In this document: in pieces, positions 19,157 through 29,000 of the stretch
Layout of the letters: each line of letters opens with the position of its first letter
Position numbering within the stretch: the stretch's first letter is position 1
NCBI GenBank assembly: GCA_964636945.1
Contig: CAZWVH010000019.1
Location: 1 to 44,999, forward strand
Source: CAZADA01 sp964636945
GTDB taxonomy: Bacteria > Pseudomonadota > Alphaproteobacteria > Caulobacterales > Maricaulaceae
Length of the DNA: 44,999 bases
Direction of reading: 5' to 3'
The notes under the pieces: generated by a model
What the model saw: only the letters and a program-made list of their open reading frames with translations
Told to the model about the DNA's origin: nothing
The model's database searches: none
Translations under genes and position numbers: made by a program

Positions 19157-21093
19157 GTCCTCGCCCCACGCGGCCTGGCGGCGCCAAGTAGCGCCAAGCC
19201 AGCGCCGCCGGCAATACAAGCAATCCCCAAGAACACCATCCAGATCATACGCTTTTCCATGATCCGCACGGTCCAGGTCGTCCGGCCGTCAGCGCCCGTT
19301 TGTGGCGGTCCGAACGCCACATAAAGATCTCCGCCAAGACCTGATTTACGCGCCACTTCACTGGTGGTTTGTTCTTGCACCCAATACCAGCGCCATTCTG
19401 GGCGCAAAATCGCTGTGGTTTGACCGGGTCGAACAACTTCGATTTCCGCTGCGGCGGCGTCAAAATTCGGCCCCGCTCGATCGCCCACGGCGCGCAAGCG
19501 GATGTCATAGCCACGGCTGGTCACGGTGTCGCCTGAGCTTGCCACCACTGAGCGCGATGTGGAGAACGCATGGTCAGCGGCCGCGCCAATGGCGAGCAAT
19601 CCCACGCCAGCATGGGCCAAGGCTGCGGCCAGCATCGACGGACGTTGGCGCACCATGGACCAGGGTGAGGCTTGAGAGCGCTCGCGAGCCAGTCGGTTGG
19701 CCACATCGAGCCCGGCGCCAAAGATCAACCAAGCCCCTAAGGCCAGGGTGATTGCGGCGCCGATGGGCGCGCCAAGCACAATCGCCATCACGGCCAAAAC
19801 TCCCATGCCCGCAGCGATGAACGCTGCTGGTCGGCGTCGGGCGATTTGCGCACCGCCCCACGGCGCCAAGGTGGCGAGGGGTGTGAGGACAAAGGCGGCA
19901 GCCATGATCGGCAGCGCCGCCTTCTCATAGTAAGGCGGTCCAACAGACAAGCGCTCCCCGAGGGCTTCGGCGAACAATGGCGTCAACGTGCCGGTGAGCA
20001 CCACCAACGCAGCGACAACCAAGAACAGATTATTGGCCACCAAGAAGTTTTCACGGCTGATCGTCTTGGTGTCCTGTGACGCGCGGGTCATCCTGGCTGC
20101 TCGGAACGCGAACAGTCCCAAGCCGGATAAGAGAACCGCCGCGAAAATGCCCAACAAAATCACGCCGCGCGTGGGATCCGAGGCAAAGGCGTGCACCGAC
20201 GTGACCATGCCAGAACGCGTCAGGAATGTGCCCAAAACGGCCAATGAAAACGCTCCGATTGCGAGCAATGCGGTCCACCCGCTAAGCCCGCCGGTGCGCT
20301 CGGTGACCATGGCCGAGTGCAGCAGCGCCGCCGCCAGAATCCAGGGCATAAGGCTGGCGTTTTCCACTGGATCCCAAAACCACCAGCCGCCCCAGCCCAA
20401 CTCGTAATACGCCCAGTACGCGCCCAGCCCGATTCCCAGCGTGAGAAACGCGAACGCCAACAGAGTCCAGCGTCGGGTCGCGCGCGCCCAAGCCCGATCT
20501 GCCCGCCCCGTCCACAACGCGGCCATGGCCAAGGCAAATGGCGCGCTCAATCCCACATAACCCAAATAGAGCATGGGCGGATGCACCGCGACGGCGGGGT
20601 CTTGCAGCAATGGGTTGAACCCTCGACCCGACCACGGTGCAGGATCAACCCGTTCAAACGGACTTGACGCAAACAAAGTAAACGCGATGAACGCCGCGCT
20701 CAGCGCCCCAAACACCACAAGAGCGCGCTGGGTCTGGGACTGGTCCACGCCGGGGCGAAACGCGAATGCTGCGCCCATGCCCGACAGCACCAAACACCAT
20801 AACAACATGGAGCCTTCATGATTGCCCCACGCAGCCGCGATTTTGTACACGATCGGTTTGGCGGCGTGGGAATGGCTGACCACGTTCTCGACTGAAAAGT
20901 CAGACCGCAGGAACGCCGTCACTAGGACCGCAAACGCCGCAGCAATGGCGACAAAGCAAACCAGTCCCGCGCGTCGGCTGATCGCCAAAGCGCGAACGTC
21001 ATCACGCAAGCCGCCGGCGCTTTGCACGAGTGCGCTCACAAGCGCCAAGCTCAGCAGCACCACGCCCCAATCGGGAGAGAACACGCCCATCAT
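19153..21093 (-). CDS. ccmF: haem lyase subunit CcmF (CycK)
   Basis: Multi-pass membrane core of the System I holocytochrome c synthetase. The 646-aa protein has about 15 hydrophobic helices and the WWD domain GWGGWWFWDPVENASLMPW at about 230-250. Flanking periplasmic His residues such as those in AVHPPMLYLG and SAMVTERTG are placed as in the family. It overlaps ccmE by ATGA at 21090-21093 and ccmH on the other side. Confidence 0.96.
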   Translation of the reverse strand: MMGVFSPDWGVVLLSLALVSALVQSAGGLRDDVRALAISRRAGLVCFVAIAAAFAVLVTAFLRSDFSVENVVSHSHAAKPIVYKIAAAWGNHEGSMLLWCLVLSGMGAAFAFRPGVDQSQTQRALVVFGALSAAFIAFTLFASSPFERVDPAPWSGRGFNPLLQDPAVAVHPPMLYLGYVGLSAPFALAMAALWTGRADRAWARATRRWTLLAFAFLTLGIGLGAYWAYYELGWGGWWFWDPVENASLMPWILAAALLHSAMVTERTGGLSGWTALLAIGAFSLAVLGTFLTRSGMVTSVHAFASDPTRGVILLGIFAAVLLSGLGLFAFRAARMTRASQDTKTISRENFLVANNLFLVVAALVVLTGTLTPLFAEALGERLSVGPPYYEKAALPIMAAAFVLTPLATLAPWGGAQIARRRPAAFIAAGMGVLAVMAIVLGAPIGAAITLALGAWLIFGAGLDVANRLARERSQASPWSMVRQRPSMLAAALAHAGVGLLAIGAAADHAFSTSRSVVASSGDTVTSRGYDIRLRAVGDRAGPNFDAAAAEIEVVRPGQTTAILRPEWRWYWVQEQTTSEVARKSGLGGDLYVAFGPPQTGADGRTTWTVRIMEKRMIWMVFLGIACIAGGAGLALLGAARPRGART

Positions 21094-21536
21094 CCGCGCT
21101 TAGCCGAACCGCAGGACCTGGCCAAAGCCGGGGCATCTTCAATTTCACGCGGCGTATAGCTTTCGTCATGCTTGGCCATCACCCGCCGGGCCACAAGCCT
21201 TCCCAGCTCGTCCAGCATGCCCTGGGCGATGACGCACTGCCCTTCGCCAAAGAGGTTGGGCACGACCCCGCCATAACGCACATCGAGCGTCGTCAAATCG
21301 TCGGTGAGCGTGAAGATCAATTCACCTTGATCATGGCCCACACTGCCCAGCACAACCAACCCGCCCACAGACACCGGTCGCTCCTGCAAGGTGTCGTCGG
21401 CGAGCAGTTCGCTTGGCGTGACAAAGAAGGCCACAGAGTCGCGCAAACCAAAAGCGGCAAGTCCGGCGGCAATCATCACCCCAAACGCCACCGTCGAAAT
21501 CACCGTGAGCCGTTTCTTGACACGGGTTGTCATCAT
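21090..21536 (-). CDS. ccmE: haem chaperone CcmE (CycJ)
   Basis: Periplasmic haem chaperone, membrane-anchored by one N-terminal helix (residues 9-28). It has an OB-fold with the covalent haem-binding His123 in AKHDESYTP and nearby Tyr127, matching the H-D-E-x-Y class. I chose 21536 because its ATG overlaps the ccmI stop and the protein (148 aa) then has normal length; an in-frame start at 21596 adds an unneeded tail. It hands haem to CcmF/CcmH. The genes for haem loading (ccmA-D) are not in the window. Confidence 0.94.
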   Translation of the reverse strand: MMTTRVKKRLTVISTVAFGVMIAAGLAAFGLRDSVAFFVTPSELLADDTLQERPVSVGGLVVLGSVGHDQGELIFTLTDDLTTLDVRYGGVVPNLFGEGQCVIAQGMLDELGRLVARRVMAKHDESYTPREIEDAPALARSCGSAKRG

Positions 21537-22462
21537 GGTGCGGTCTCCGGTTCGCCGTCTTGGATGTACTGGTACGTAGCTGCGTTTTGGGGCCAACTGT
21601 TTGGCGCTGAGGAGAGGATCAGTAACGCGCCGGGCTTTTCTGCGAAAGCCGCGCGTGCTGCAGCCAGTGTTTCTTCGCCAGCACCGCGCCCGTCAAGCAC
21701 AGCGCGCGAACGCGCCAGCATCAGCCAGCCTGCAAGATCATCACGTTCATCGATTAATCGCTCGGCCAGACCCGCCACCATGTTGCGTGGATCGGCGCCG
21801 GCCGGCGCTGCGCCACCAATCGCTTGCGGGCGCGACAGGGCCTGAGCTGCCCTCATGGCGATGATATCCGCAGAATCATCCCGGCCCTGCGCTTTGCCCA
21901 ACAGATCAATCCAATGTTCTGCCGCCGCCTGCGTATCGCCCTGTTGCAGCGCCGCCATCGCGACGAAATTCCCAGCCCAAAGATTGTCTGGGTCCAGCGC
22001 CAGTGCGTCTTGTGCGGCCTGGAGCGCGCGCTCGGTCACCTGGCCGCCATTGACGATCACAATGGCTTCAGCCAGCGATACAAGGGCTCCGGGGGAAGCC
22101 GACAGTTGGATTGATTGCGACAAGACGCGTTGCGCCTGGCGCGCTCGGCCGTTGATCAATAGTGCTTCGCCGTAGGCGCGCAATGATGGACCGGTGGGAT
22201 TTCGTTTCGCTTGGGCTTGCGCGGCCGCCAGCCATGCATCGGGCGGAAGATTGGCTAGACTGGCGCCATCAAGCCGATCGAGTCGCTGTGATAATGGCAT
22301 GCTGGGCCCGTGAGCTCCGCCAGCCACGGCGAACACGCCGAGCGCGCCAAGCGCCACAACTAAGACCGCCACAATCCGAGATCGGGGTTGCGAAAACCCT
22401 CGCGCAACAAATGCACCGGCGCTGGCGCACGCCACAAATGACAACACCCAAAATGCGATCAT
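21533..22462 (-). CDS. ccmI: cytochrome c biogenesis protein CcmI (CycH)
   Basis: Apocytochrome c chaperone of System I. Two N-terminal TM helices (about 2-20 and 29-47) are followed by a periplasmic TPR region at about 85-230 (GPSLRAYGEALLINGRARQA; ALDPDNLWAGNFVAMAALQQ). TPR helices bind the C-terminus of apocytochromes. The protein is 309 aa and shorter than some CycH forms. It begins 62 bp after the kinase gene and opens the ccmI-E-F-H run, every junction of which is an ATGA overlap. Confidence 0.85.
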   Translation of the reverse strand: MIAFWVLSFVACASAGAFVARGFSQPRSRIVAVLVVALGALGVFAVAGGAHGPSMPLSQRLDRLDGASLANLPPDAWLAAAQAQAKRNPTGPSLRAYGEALLINGRARQAQRVLSQSIQLSASPGALVSLAEAIVIVNGGQVTERALQAAQDALALDPDNLWAGNFVAMAALQQGDTQAAAEHWIDLLGKAQGRDDSADIIAMRAAQALSRPQAIGGAAPAGADPRNMVAGLAERLIDERDDLAGWLMLARSRAVLDGRGAGEETLAAARAAFAEKPGALLILSSAPNSWPQNAATYQYIQDGEPETAP

Positions 22463-22524
22463 CGATCTCGCTCCCTAGGGCGAGATATATATAGGCCAGG
22501 CGTGATACGCGAGATTTCGCGCCG

Positions 22525-23940
22525 TTAGGCCGCAGTTGGCGGCGCACAGGGCAAGCTTAACCGGGCGCTCAACCCACCCAGTTCGCTGTCGCTGAGCGCC
22601 ACCTCGCCGCCAATGGCTTCGGCCAGATCATGAACGATCGCAAGGCCAAGACCGGAACCGGGGCTGGCTTCGTCCAGCCTTGCTCCACGTTGCAGGACGG
22701 CTTCCTTCTCACTCGGCGTCAGTCCTGGACCGTCATCGCTGACCGTGATCGAGACATTGCGGTCGTCCATTGGTCGGACCGCCACCAAGACCCGAGACTT
22801 GGCCCATTTGTAGGCGTTATCGAGCAGATTGCCCACCATTTCGGTGACGTCCTCGCGGGCGGCCAGCACCGACAGATCGGAGGTTCCATCTTCTAAGGCA
22901 ATATCAATCTCAATCTCGCGATCACGATACAATCGCGGCACGGTGCGTTTCAAATCATCCAGCACCGGCTCGAGCGCGGCATAGGCGTGTGCGTCGCGCG
23001 CACGGGCCGCTGCTCCCGCGCTCTTCAAATGTCGATCCACATGAGACCGCATAGCCGATATTTGCCGACGGATCTGCGTGGCCAGCACGCTGTCCTCGCC
23101 TTCGGCTTCTGATAGCAAAACAGCAATGGGCGTTTTGAGCGCGTGGGCCAGGTCGCCAGCGCGAGCGCGGGCGCGTTTCACGATATCGCGATTGTGGTCG
23201 ATGAGCGCATTGAGCTCTTCCGCCAGGGGCTGAAGTTCGCTCGGCGCATCGCCGGTCAGCTTGGTGCGTTTGCCAGCGCGGACCTCGCTCACGGCAACGC
23301 CGAAGTGATATAGCGGGCGCAGGCCCAATCGCACCAATCCCAGCACGACCCCCATCAACACCACGGCCAAAATGGTCAATGCCCAAAACACCGCCACCGC
23401 AAAGTGGCGCACATCACGATCGAGCGGGGTGCGATCAGCGGCGGCGAACACCAAGATCGGATCTTGGTCGGGCCGCAACCGCACAGAACGGACGCGAATT
23501 TGTAGGGGAAGGTTTTCCGGTCCGACGCGCGAATAGGTGGCGGTTTTCGACGGATCGTCGAGCACGGTTTGGACGTGGTCATCACTGATGCGTAGTCTTT
23601 CGTCCCATAATGACCGCGAACGCGCCCAGGGCCGGCCTGGCCGGTCAGCCGGGGCGATCACCCAATAACGGCCGGAGAATGTCTCCGAATAACGCGGATC
23701 GGGCAGCTCAACGGGCACAACGATATTGTCATTGGCGTCCAGCTCCACCGACGAGATCAGCGTGGCGATGGTGGCGTCGAGCCCGTCATTGAGATCGCGA
23801 AAAATGGCGCTTTGATACAAGGCTGTGAGCCCCACGCCGCCCACAGCCAGAAGGCCCGTCACCCACAGGCCAACGAACAAAGACAGTCGACCAAACAGCG
23901 ATTGCGGACCGCGCATGCGCGGCAGCCCGAACCGGCTCAT
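22525..23940 (-). CDS. PhoQ/FeuQ-type sensor histidine kinase
   Basis: 471-aa membrane kinase with TM1 at about 17-42, a periplasmic sensor part of ~130 residues, TM2 near 180-205, a HAMP linker and the H-box GDLAHALKTPIAVL with His266, a form typical of the PhoQ/FeuQ subgroup. HATPase_c boxes are NLLDNAYKWAKS, DDGPGL and GSGLGLAIVHDLAEAIGG. Its start overlaps the regulator stop by ATGA. Position directly in front of ccmI matches my memory of rhizobial feuPQ-cycHJKL, which suggests the same lineage. The signal is unknown. Confidence 0.9.
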   Translation of the reverse strand: MSRFGLPRMRGPQSLFGRLSLFVGLWVTGLLAVGGVGLTALYQSAIFRDLNDGLDATIATLISSVELDANDNIVVPVELPDPRYSETFSGRYWVIAPADRPGRPWARSRSLWDERLRISDDHVQTVLDDPSKTATYSRVGPENLPLQIRVRSVRLRPDQDPILVFAAADRTPLDRDVRHFAVAVFWALTILAVVLMGVVLGLVRLGLRPLYHFGVAVSEVRAGKRTKLTGDAPSELQPLAEELNALIDHNRDIVKRARARAGDLAHALKTPIAVLLSEAEGEDSVLATQIRRQISAMRSHVDRHLKSAGAAARARDAHAYAALEPVLDDLKRTVPRLYRDREIEIDIALEDGTSDLSVLAAREDVTEMVGNLLDNAYKWAKSRVLVAVRPMDDRNVSITVSDDGPGLTPSEKEAVLQRGARLDEASPGSGLGLAIVHDLAEAIGGEVALSDSELGGLSARLSLPCAPPTAA

Positions 23941-24623
23941 CGCACGCCTGGCGGGTGCTCGTTATGGGGATCAATCAAGCGATATCCCAAGCCGCGCAAC
24001 GTCTGGATGCGATCGGCGCCGATTTTCTTGCGCAAGCGCCCGACAAACACCTCGATCGTGTTCGAGTCACGATCAAAGTCCTGATCATATACGTGCTCGG
24101 TAAGCTCGGAGCGTGAAATCACCTCGCCGGCATGATGGGCGAGATAGCGCAAAACGCGAAATTCCTGGGCCGTGAGGCGAACCGGCTCGCCGTCGACCTT
24201 CGCTTGTGCTGAGCGGGTATCCACTTCCAGTGATCCCACCACCAATGTGGAGGTGGACGCGCCGGCGGCCCGACGCAACAAGGCGCGAAGACGGGCGAGC
24301 AATTCTTCGGTGTGAAACGGCTTGGTCAAATAATCATCCGCACCGGCGTCAAACGCTGAGACTTTGTCGGTCCATTGATCGCGTGCGGTGAGGATCAATA
24401 CCGGAGTTTTCAGGCCTTCGCGTCGCCAAGCGCCCAGCACTTTGGCCCCGTCGAGTTTCGGCAAACCCAAATCCAGAACAATGACGTCATAGGGTTCGGT
24501 TTCCCCCATGAACAGTGCATCTTCGCCATTTAGGGCGAGGTCCACGGCATATCCCTCAGCGTCCAAGGCATCGCCGAGATTGCGAGACAAATCGGGATCA
24601 TCTTCAGCGACCAGAACTCGCAT
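23937..24623 (-). CDS. PhoP/FeuP-type OmpR-family response regulator
   Basis: 228 aa from the ATG at 24623, which starts inside the end of the preceding small gene (20-bp overlap). The receiver has Glu7-Asp8-Asp9, phospho-acceptor Asp51 in VLDLGLPKLDG, and Lys in LTKPFHTEE. The winged-helix DNA-binding domain (about 128-222) carries EHVYDQDFDRDSNTIEVFVG and RTLRGLGYRLI-like ending, as in PhoP and FeuP. Forms one unit with the kinase. Confidence 0.93.
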   Translation of the reverse strand: MRVLVAEDDPDLSRNLGDALDAEGYAVDLALNGEDALFMGETEPYDVIVLDLGLPKLDGAKVLGAWRREGLKTPVLILTARDQWTDKVSAFDAGADDYLTKPFHTEELLARLRALLRRAAGASTSTLVVGSLEVDTRSAQAKVDGEPVRLTAQEFRVLRYLAHHAGEVISRSELTEHVYDQDFDRDSNTIEVFVGRLRKKIGADRIQTLRGLGYRLIDPHNEHPPGVR

Positions 24624-24993
24624 TCGTCCGTTCCGCGTTTTGCAAACAAGGGTTCTCAGGGTCACGCGCTCGCCGTTCTTGATTGGCCAGCACATCTCCC
24701 GACAAAGGATCCACTTGGATCATCAAAATGGTTCCGCCCACGGTTTCAATAGGCACACAATACAAGGTGGGCGATCCCGATTCATCCGCCAACAGCCGTG
24801 TATTATAAAATTGCACCACGTCGTACTGCTCGCGAATATTGCGCCGCACGGTTTCAAGTGACGCAATAACGCCGTCCCGGCGCGCCTGGCGGGCGTCTTC
24901 AGCTGTGAAGTCTTGCGTGGAATCGTCCTGCGCTGCGGCCACCAAGGGCTGCGTCGCCAACGCCGCACATGTGAGCAATAGTCTAAACATCAT
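24604..24993 (-). CDS. small secreted PepSY-like protein upstream of the regulator
   Basis: From the ATG pair at 24993/24990 the product has a Sec signal peptide (MMFRLLLTCAALATQPLVAAA) and about 105 mature residues: a helix (EDARQARRDGVIASLETVRR), then strands DVVQFYNTRL and GTILMIQVDPLSGDVLANQ. Helix-then-strand with a final I-x-x-D-x-x-x-G-x-V-L pattern is what PepSY-type domains show. Such proteins often inhibit proteases or tune sensors. The frame continues to a GTG at 25068 that overlaps the dnaJ-like stop by GTGA, but this would bury the signal peptide. Overlap with the regulator gene suggests a functional link, like FeuN with FeuPQ. Confidence 0.6.
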   Translation of the reverse strand: MMFRLLLTCAALATQPLVAAAQDDSTQDFTAEDARQARRDGVIASLETVRRNIREQYDVVQFYNTRLLADESGSPTLYCVPIETVGGTILMIQVDPLSGDVLANQERRARDPENPCLQNAERTNASSGR

Positions 24994-25064
24994 GGTGGTT
25001 TTGCGAGCGCCGCGCTGAACCTTCGCTGAAGCGTCAATCATCGCGACAGTATACAGGCTGGGGC

Positions 25065-25949
25065 TCACATGCCCAGGTCCTTACGAGGATCGTATGACTG
25101 AGGCGGACGCCAACGCGACACAAACCGCTGCAATTCTGCGTCCGGACGTTCGGGCAACACGACTTTGAGACGGATCAATTGATCGCCGCGCCCGCCATCT
25201 GCCCGCACGCCCTTTCCCCGCAACCTCAACACTTGGCCAGTATTGGCGCCCTTCGGGATTGTCACCGTCACCGAACCAGTCAGCGTTGGCACGCGAACCT
25301 TGGCGCCAAGCACGGCTTCGGTGAGCGTAATGGGCAGTTCAAGACGGATATCCTCGCGGTCACGAACGAAAAACTTGTGCTCTTCCACTTCCAATTCCAC
25401 CAAAGCGTCACCAGGCGGTCCGCCGCGCGATGATGGCGCGCCTTGGCCACGCAGCCGCAGCACCTGTCCCGGTTTCACGCCTTCAGGGATGGTCAAGTCC
25501 AGCACTTTGCCATCACCCATGGTGACCCGCTTGCGACCGCCATTCACCGCATCCTCAAAGGAAACTGTGAGTTTGTATCGCGCGTCTGGCCCACGGGCGC
25601 CGAAGGGATTGCGTGTTTCCTCATTGCCGAAGACCGACGAAAACACGTCCGCAAAATCATGCCGGCCATTCGCGCCATTACGCGGCCGTCGCGAGGATCG
25701 CGGGGAGAATCCCCGTCCCATTTCATTGCCATTGGCGTCGATCTCCCCGCGGTCGTACCGCCCGCGCGAGGTTGGATCGCTCAACAATGCAAACGCCGCT
25801 GTCACCCGCTTAAATCGCTCTTCAGCATGCCCGTCGCCCGGGCGTGTGTCCGGATGGAGTTCCTTGGCAAGCTTGCGATACGCCTTGCGGATGTCGTCCG
25901 GGGACGCCGTGGATGATACCCCCAACTCTCGATACGGATTGTCCAGCAT
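25065..25949 (-). CDS. DnaJ-class co-chaperone (CbpA-like)
   Basis: 294-aa J-domain protein. The J domain is residues 1-70 with the HPD motif at 32-34 (AKELHPDTRPGDG), a linker with low-complexity Gly/Arg, then the two-part DnaJ C-terminal substrate-binding domain (LTIPEGVKPGQVLRLRGQG and VTIPKGANTGQVLRLRGKG, each a beta-hairpin repeat). There is no CxxCxGxG zinc finger, so it is of the CbpA/type II class. It should stimulate a DnaK. It starts 101 bp after the GTA g15 stop on the same strand. Confidence 0.9.
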   Translation of the reverse strand: MLDNPYRELGVSSTASPDDIRKAYRKLAKELHPDTRPGDGHAEERFKRVTAAFALLSDPTSRGRYDRGEIDANGNEMGRGFSPRSSRRPRNGANGRHDFADVFSSVFGNEETRNPFGARGPDARYKLTVSFEDAVNGGRKRVTMGDGKVLDLTIPEGVKPGQVLRLRGQGAPSSRGGPPGDALVELEVEEHKFFVRDREDIRLELPITLTEAVLGAKVRVPTLTGSVTVTIPKGANTGQVLRLRGKGVRADGGRGDQLIRLKVVLPERPDAELQRFVSRWRPPQSYDPRKDLGM

Positions 25950-26050
25950 GACACGGATCTCTTCGGCCCAAACGCGAGCATGGCTAAAAAACGACCTTGG
26001 TATATGGGGGGCGAGTCTGACAATGCGCAAAGCCGGTTTGACCGAGTTAT

Positions 26051-29000
26051 CTACAGCTGAATCATCTGCACCGCCGGCGCGCCCGCCCCATACCGTGGCG
26101 ATATTTGAGCGATTCTCATGGTGACTGTCGAGACCGGAGCTCCAGAAAGATTCGCAGCTTCTTCAGCGTTCGAGATCACCACCGAGCTCAGTGAGGTCTC
26201 GCTACTCCACACATCAACGTTGTTTTCCAAGAGATCCACTTGGTACTGTTCGCTCTCTTCTCCCAATGGAACTTCCGCCGCTGACCAGTCATCCCCGCCC
26301 AAGCGCGTGCGCCGGATCCAGCTGATGTGAATGCCGTCAGGCTGACGAACGGCGCGCACATGCACGGGACTGAGCGGGCGCAAATGGCGCGCGAAATAGG
26401 TCTGGTCGACCTCAAAGCGTTCATCGGCGAACGCCTCACGGCCGAGCGGCGCGAAGGACCACAGTAATTGTGCATCGCGTTCATGGCTTCCGGCCGCGAC
26501 CGAGATGGCTGAGCCGTTAAAGACGATCACCGACGCGCCGGCCAAAGCGCCCATGCCCAGCTCGGAGCCCGACTGGCCACGCAATAGCTGTGACAACCGA
26601 TATTGGTTCGGCCCCACCAACTCCGCCACAGCGAACTGAACCAATTCCCACTCCCCGTCCGCGCCTGCAATCGCGACGGTGTTGGCGCCGTTGAGCACGG
26701 CGAAGGGATCAGCTGAGGCCAAGGGCGCTTGGCCATAGAAGGTCGCGTCGAGAACGCTGGCGAAATCCCACCGCCCCATGGGTCCGGACGGCAAATCGGC
26801 GTTGAGTTCGCCCACCATGGCGGGGCGGGTCAGGGCGCCACGTTGTGTCAAATGCTGAGCGCCGGCGCCGGCCGACACCGAAACTTGATTTGGCCAGGGT
26901 GCAGCAAAGGCGGCGACACGCGGACCGGCGCGGTCAACTTCATCGGGCGCAAGCGGAATATCCAGAACCACGCCAAAGGGCGCAGCTGGCGCGGCGACAG
27001 GCGCATCAATCACTCCAGGATCAAGGCCGGGCGCCTGCGGAGCGGCGAGGATCGTGCGCTCCAAAACCACGTCCCGTGCAGGCCCATCGACAATGCTGGC
27101 GATTTGGAACAGACCCGGCCCAAGCGCGGGCGCGCTCACAACATCTCCAGGCTCCAGCGCGAGATCACTGGGCGCCAATTGTGCGGCAATGGTTTCCACC
27201 CGGGCCTGGTCGCGTTTCAATACGCGATCCGCCAAAGCCTCCGCGGCATTATGGTCTAGCACCAGCGGCACGGATAAGCGCAAGGGCGGCTGACCAGTGC
27301 TCCCCGTCGGCTGCGCATAAGCGGATGCCGGCTGATAGCTCGCCGCATCATCGTAAAAATCCAGCCGGGCGCTTTGCGCAATGAACGCCGCATCGTCGGA
27401 CCGGCGCTCAAACCGGCGATTGCCCTCAAGCAGAACAAATTTGTCCGGGTCGAGCACCGCCACCGGCCCGTCCTGCCGGTCGATGAACGCCAGGCCTGGT
27501 GAGCGCAATGCCAGATCGTGGTCGTAAATGCGCGTCAATTGTTCCATCGCCCGGCGGGCAGGCATGGGCCGATCAATAACGTAACCCGCGACCAACGTGT
27601 CGCACCCGTCTGAGTCAAGATCTAAGCCCGCAGCGCTGTGTGCGATCTCAGCCAGAATATCGGGCAATTCCGCCGCGCCTGCTCGTCCGGTCAGCCAATG
27701 GCCCAGGCGCCAATTGCCGCCATCGGCCCAAACATCCGCGCGGGCGGGAAAATCAGGATAGGGCCGCGCATCCCACGTCCAGGCGTGAGCGGCGTCCATG
27801 TCGATCATGGGTTCGTTGTAAATCGAGGAGACAGGATTGTTGTTCTCTGCGGCCCAATGACCAATCAGCGCTTCGAGATAGCGCCGTTGGATCAGATCAT
27901 CGCGCTCGCCACTGGAATAATAGGGCAGCTGGCTTTCCGCGCTTTTGGGATCGATAAAGACATTGGGCTGATTGGCGCCTTTGTCGACCGCCGGACATCC
28001 CATCTCCACGAAGACGATGGGTTTGGATTCCGGGACCCAATCGGTGGCTGTGGCCGCCTCCACGCCGCCGGGCCGGTCATAGTGCTGATTGGACCACCAA
28101 TTACGCAAATCCTTGTAGCGAAACACCCAGGGCTTTTGTGCAGCGCCATCTGTAATCGGCGTGCGCACCTGCCCGTCCCGGTCAGCGGGCGTGTCGTAGT
28201 ACCAGTCATAGCCCTCGCCGGCCTCCACATTCGATTGAAGGTAAGACACGTCGCGCCCAGACGTGGATTGGGCTGCATCAGCATGGCCCTGCCCGTCGCG
28301 CCAATCGCTGAGCGGCGCGTACCAATCAATGCCCACAAAATCGATAGCTGCATCGGCCCAGAGCGGATCGAGGTGGAAATACACATCTCCGGCGCCGTCG
28401 TCCGGTTGGTGCCCGAAATACTCACTCCAATCAGCGGCGTAGGAGAGTTTGGTGTCCGGCCCGACCACACCGCGCACGTCACCGGCCAGGGCGCGCAGCT
28501 GATCCACCGCCGGATAGCTGCCGGCGCCATCGCGCACAGTGGTGAGTCCGCGCATCTCTGAACCAATCAAAAACCGATCAACACCGCCAGCGACTTGCGC
28601 CAGATGGGCATAGTGCAAAATCATCCGCCGCAGCGACCATTCGGCCGGCCCTGAATAGGCGACCTCATCATTTACCGTCGAAAAATCCGACACCGCGCAC
28701 TGGCCGAACAAGGCGTCGACCTGCGCGCCCGCCACAGCACTCTTATCCGGCGAACCCGGTTGACCCGCCGCGGGATGGCAGGTGATGCGCCCGCGCCAGG
28801 GATAAGCGGCTTGCTCAGCCGCGCCATAGGGATCGGGCAGCCCGGAGCCGCTCGGTACATCCATCAGAATAAAAGGATAAAGGCCGACCTTGTAGCCGCG
28901 CGCCTTTAATTCGGTGATCGCTTGGACCACTGTCGTGTCGCTCGGCGTGCCGCCATAGGCCGGACGATCGTTAATCCGGCTGACCTCGTAAGCGTCGGTG

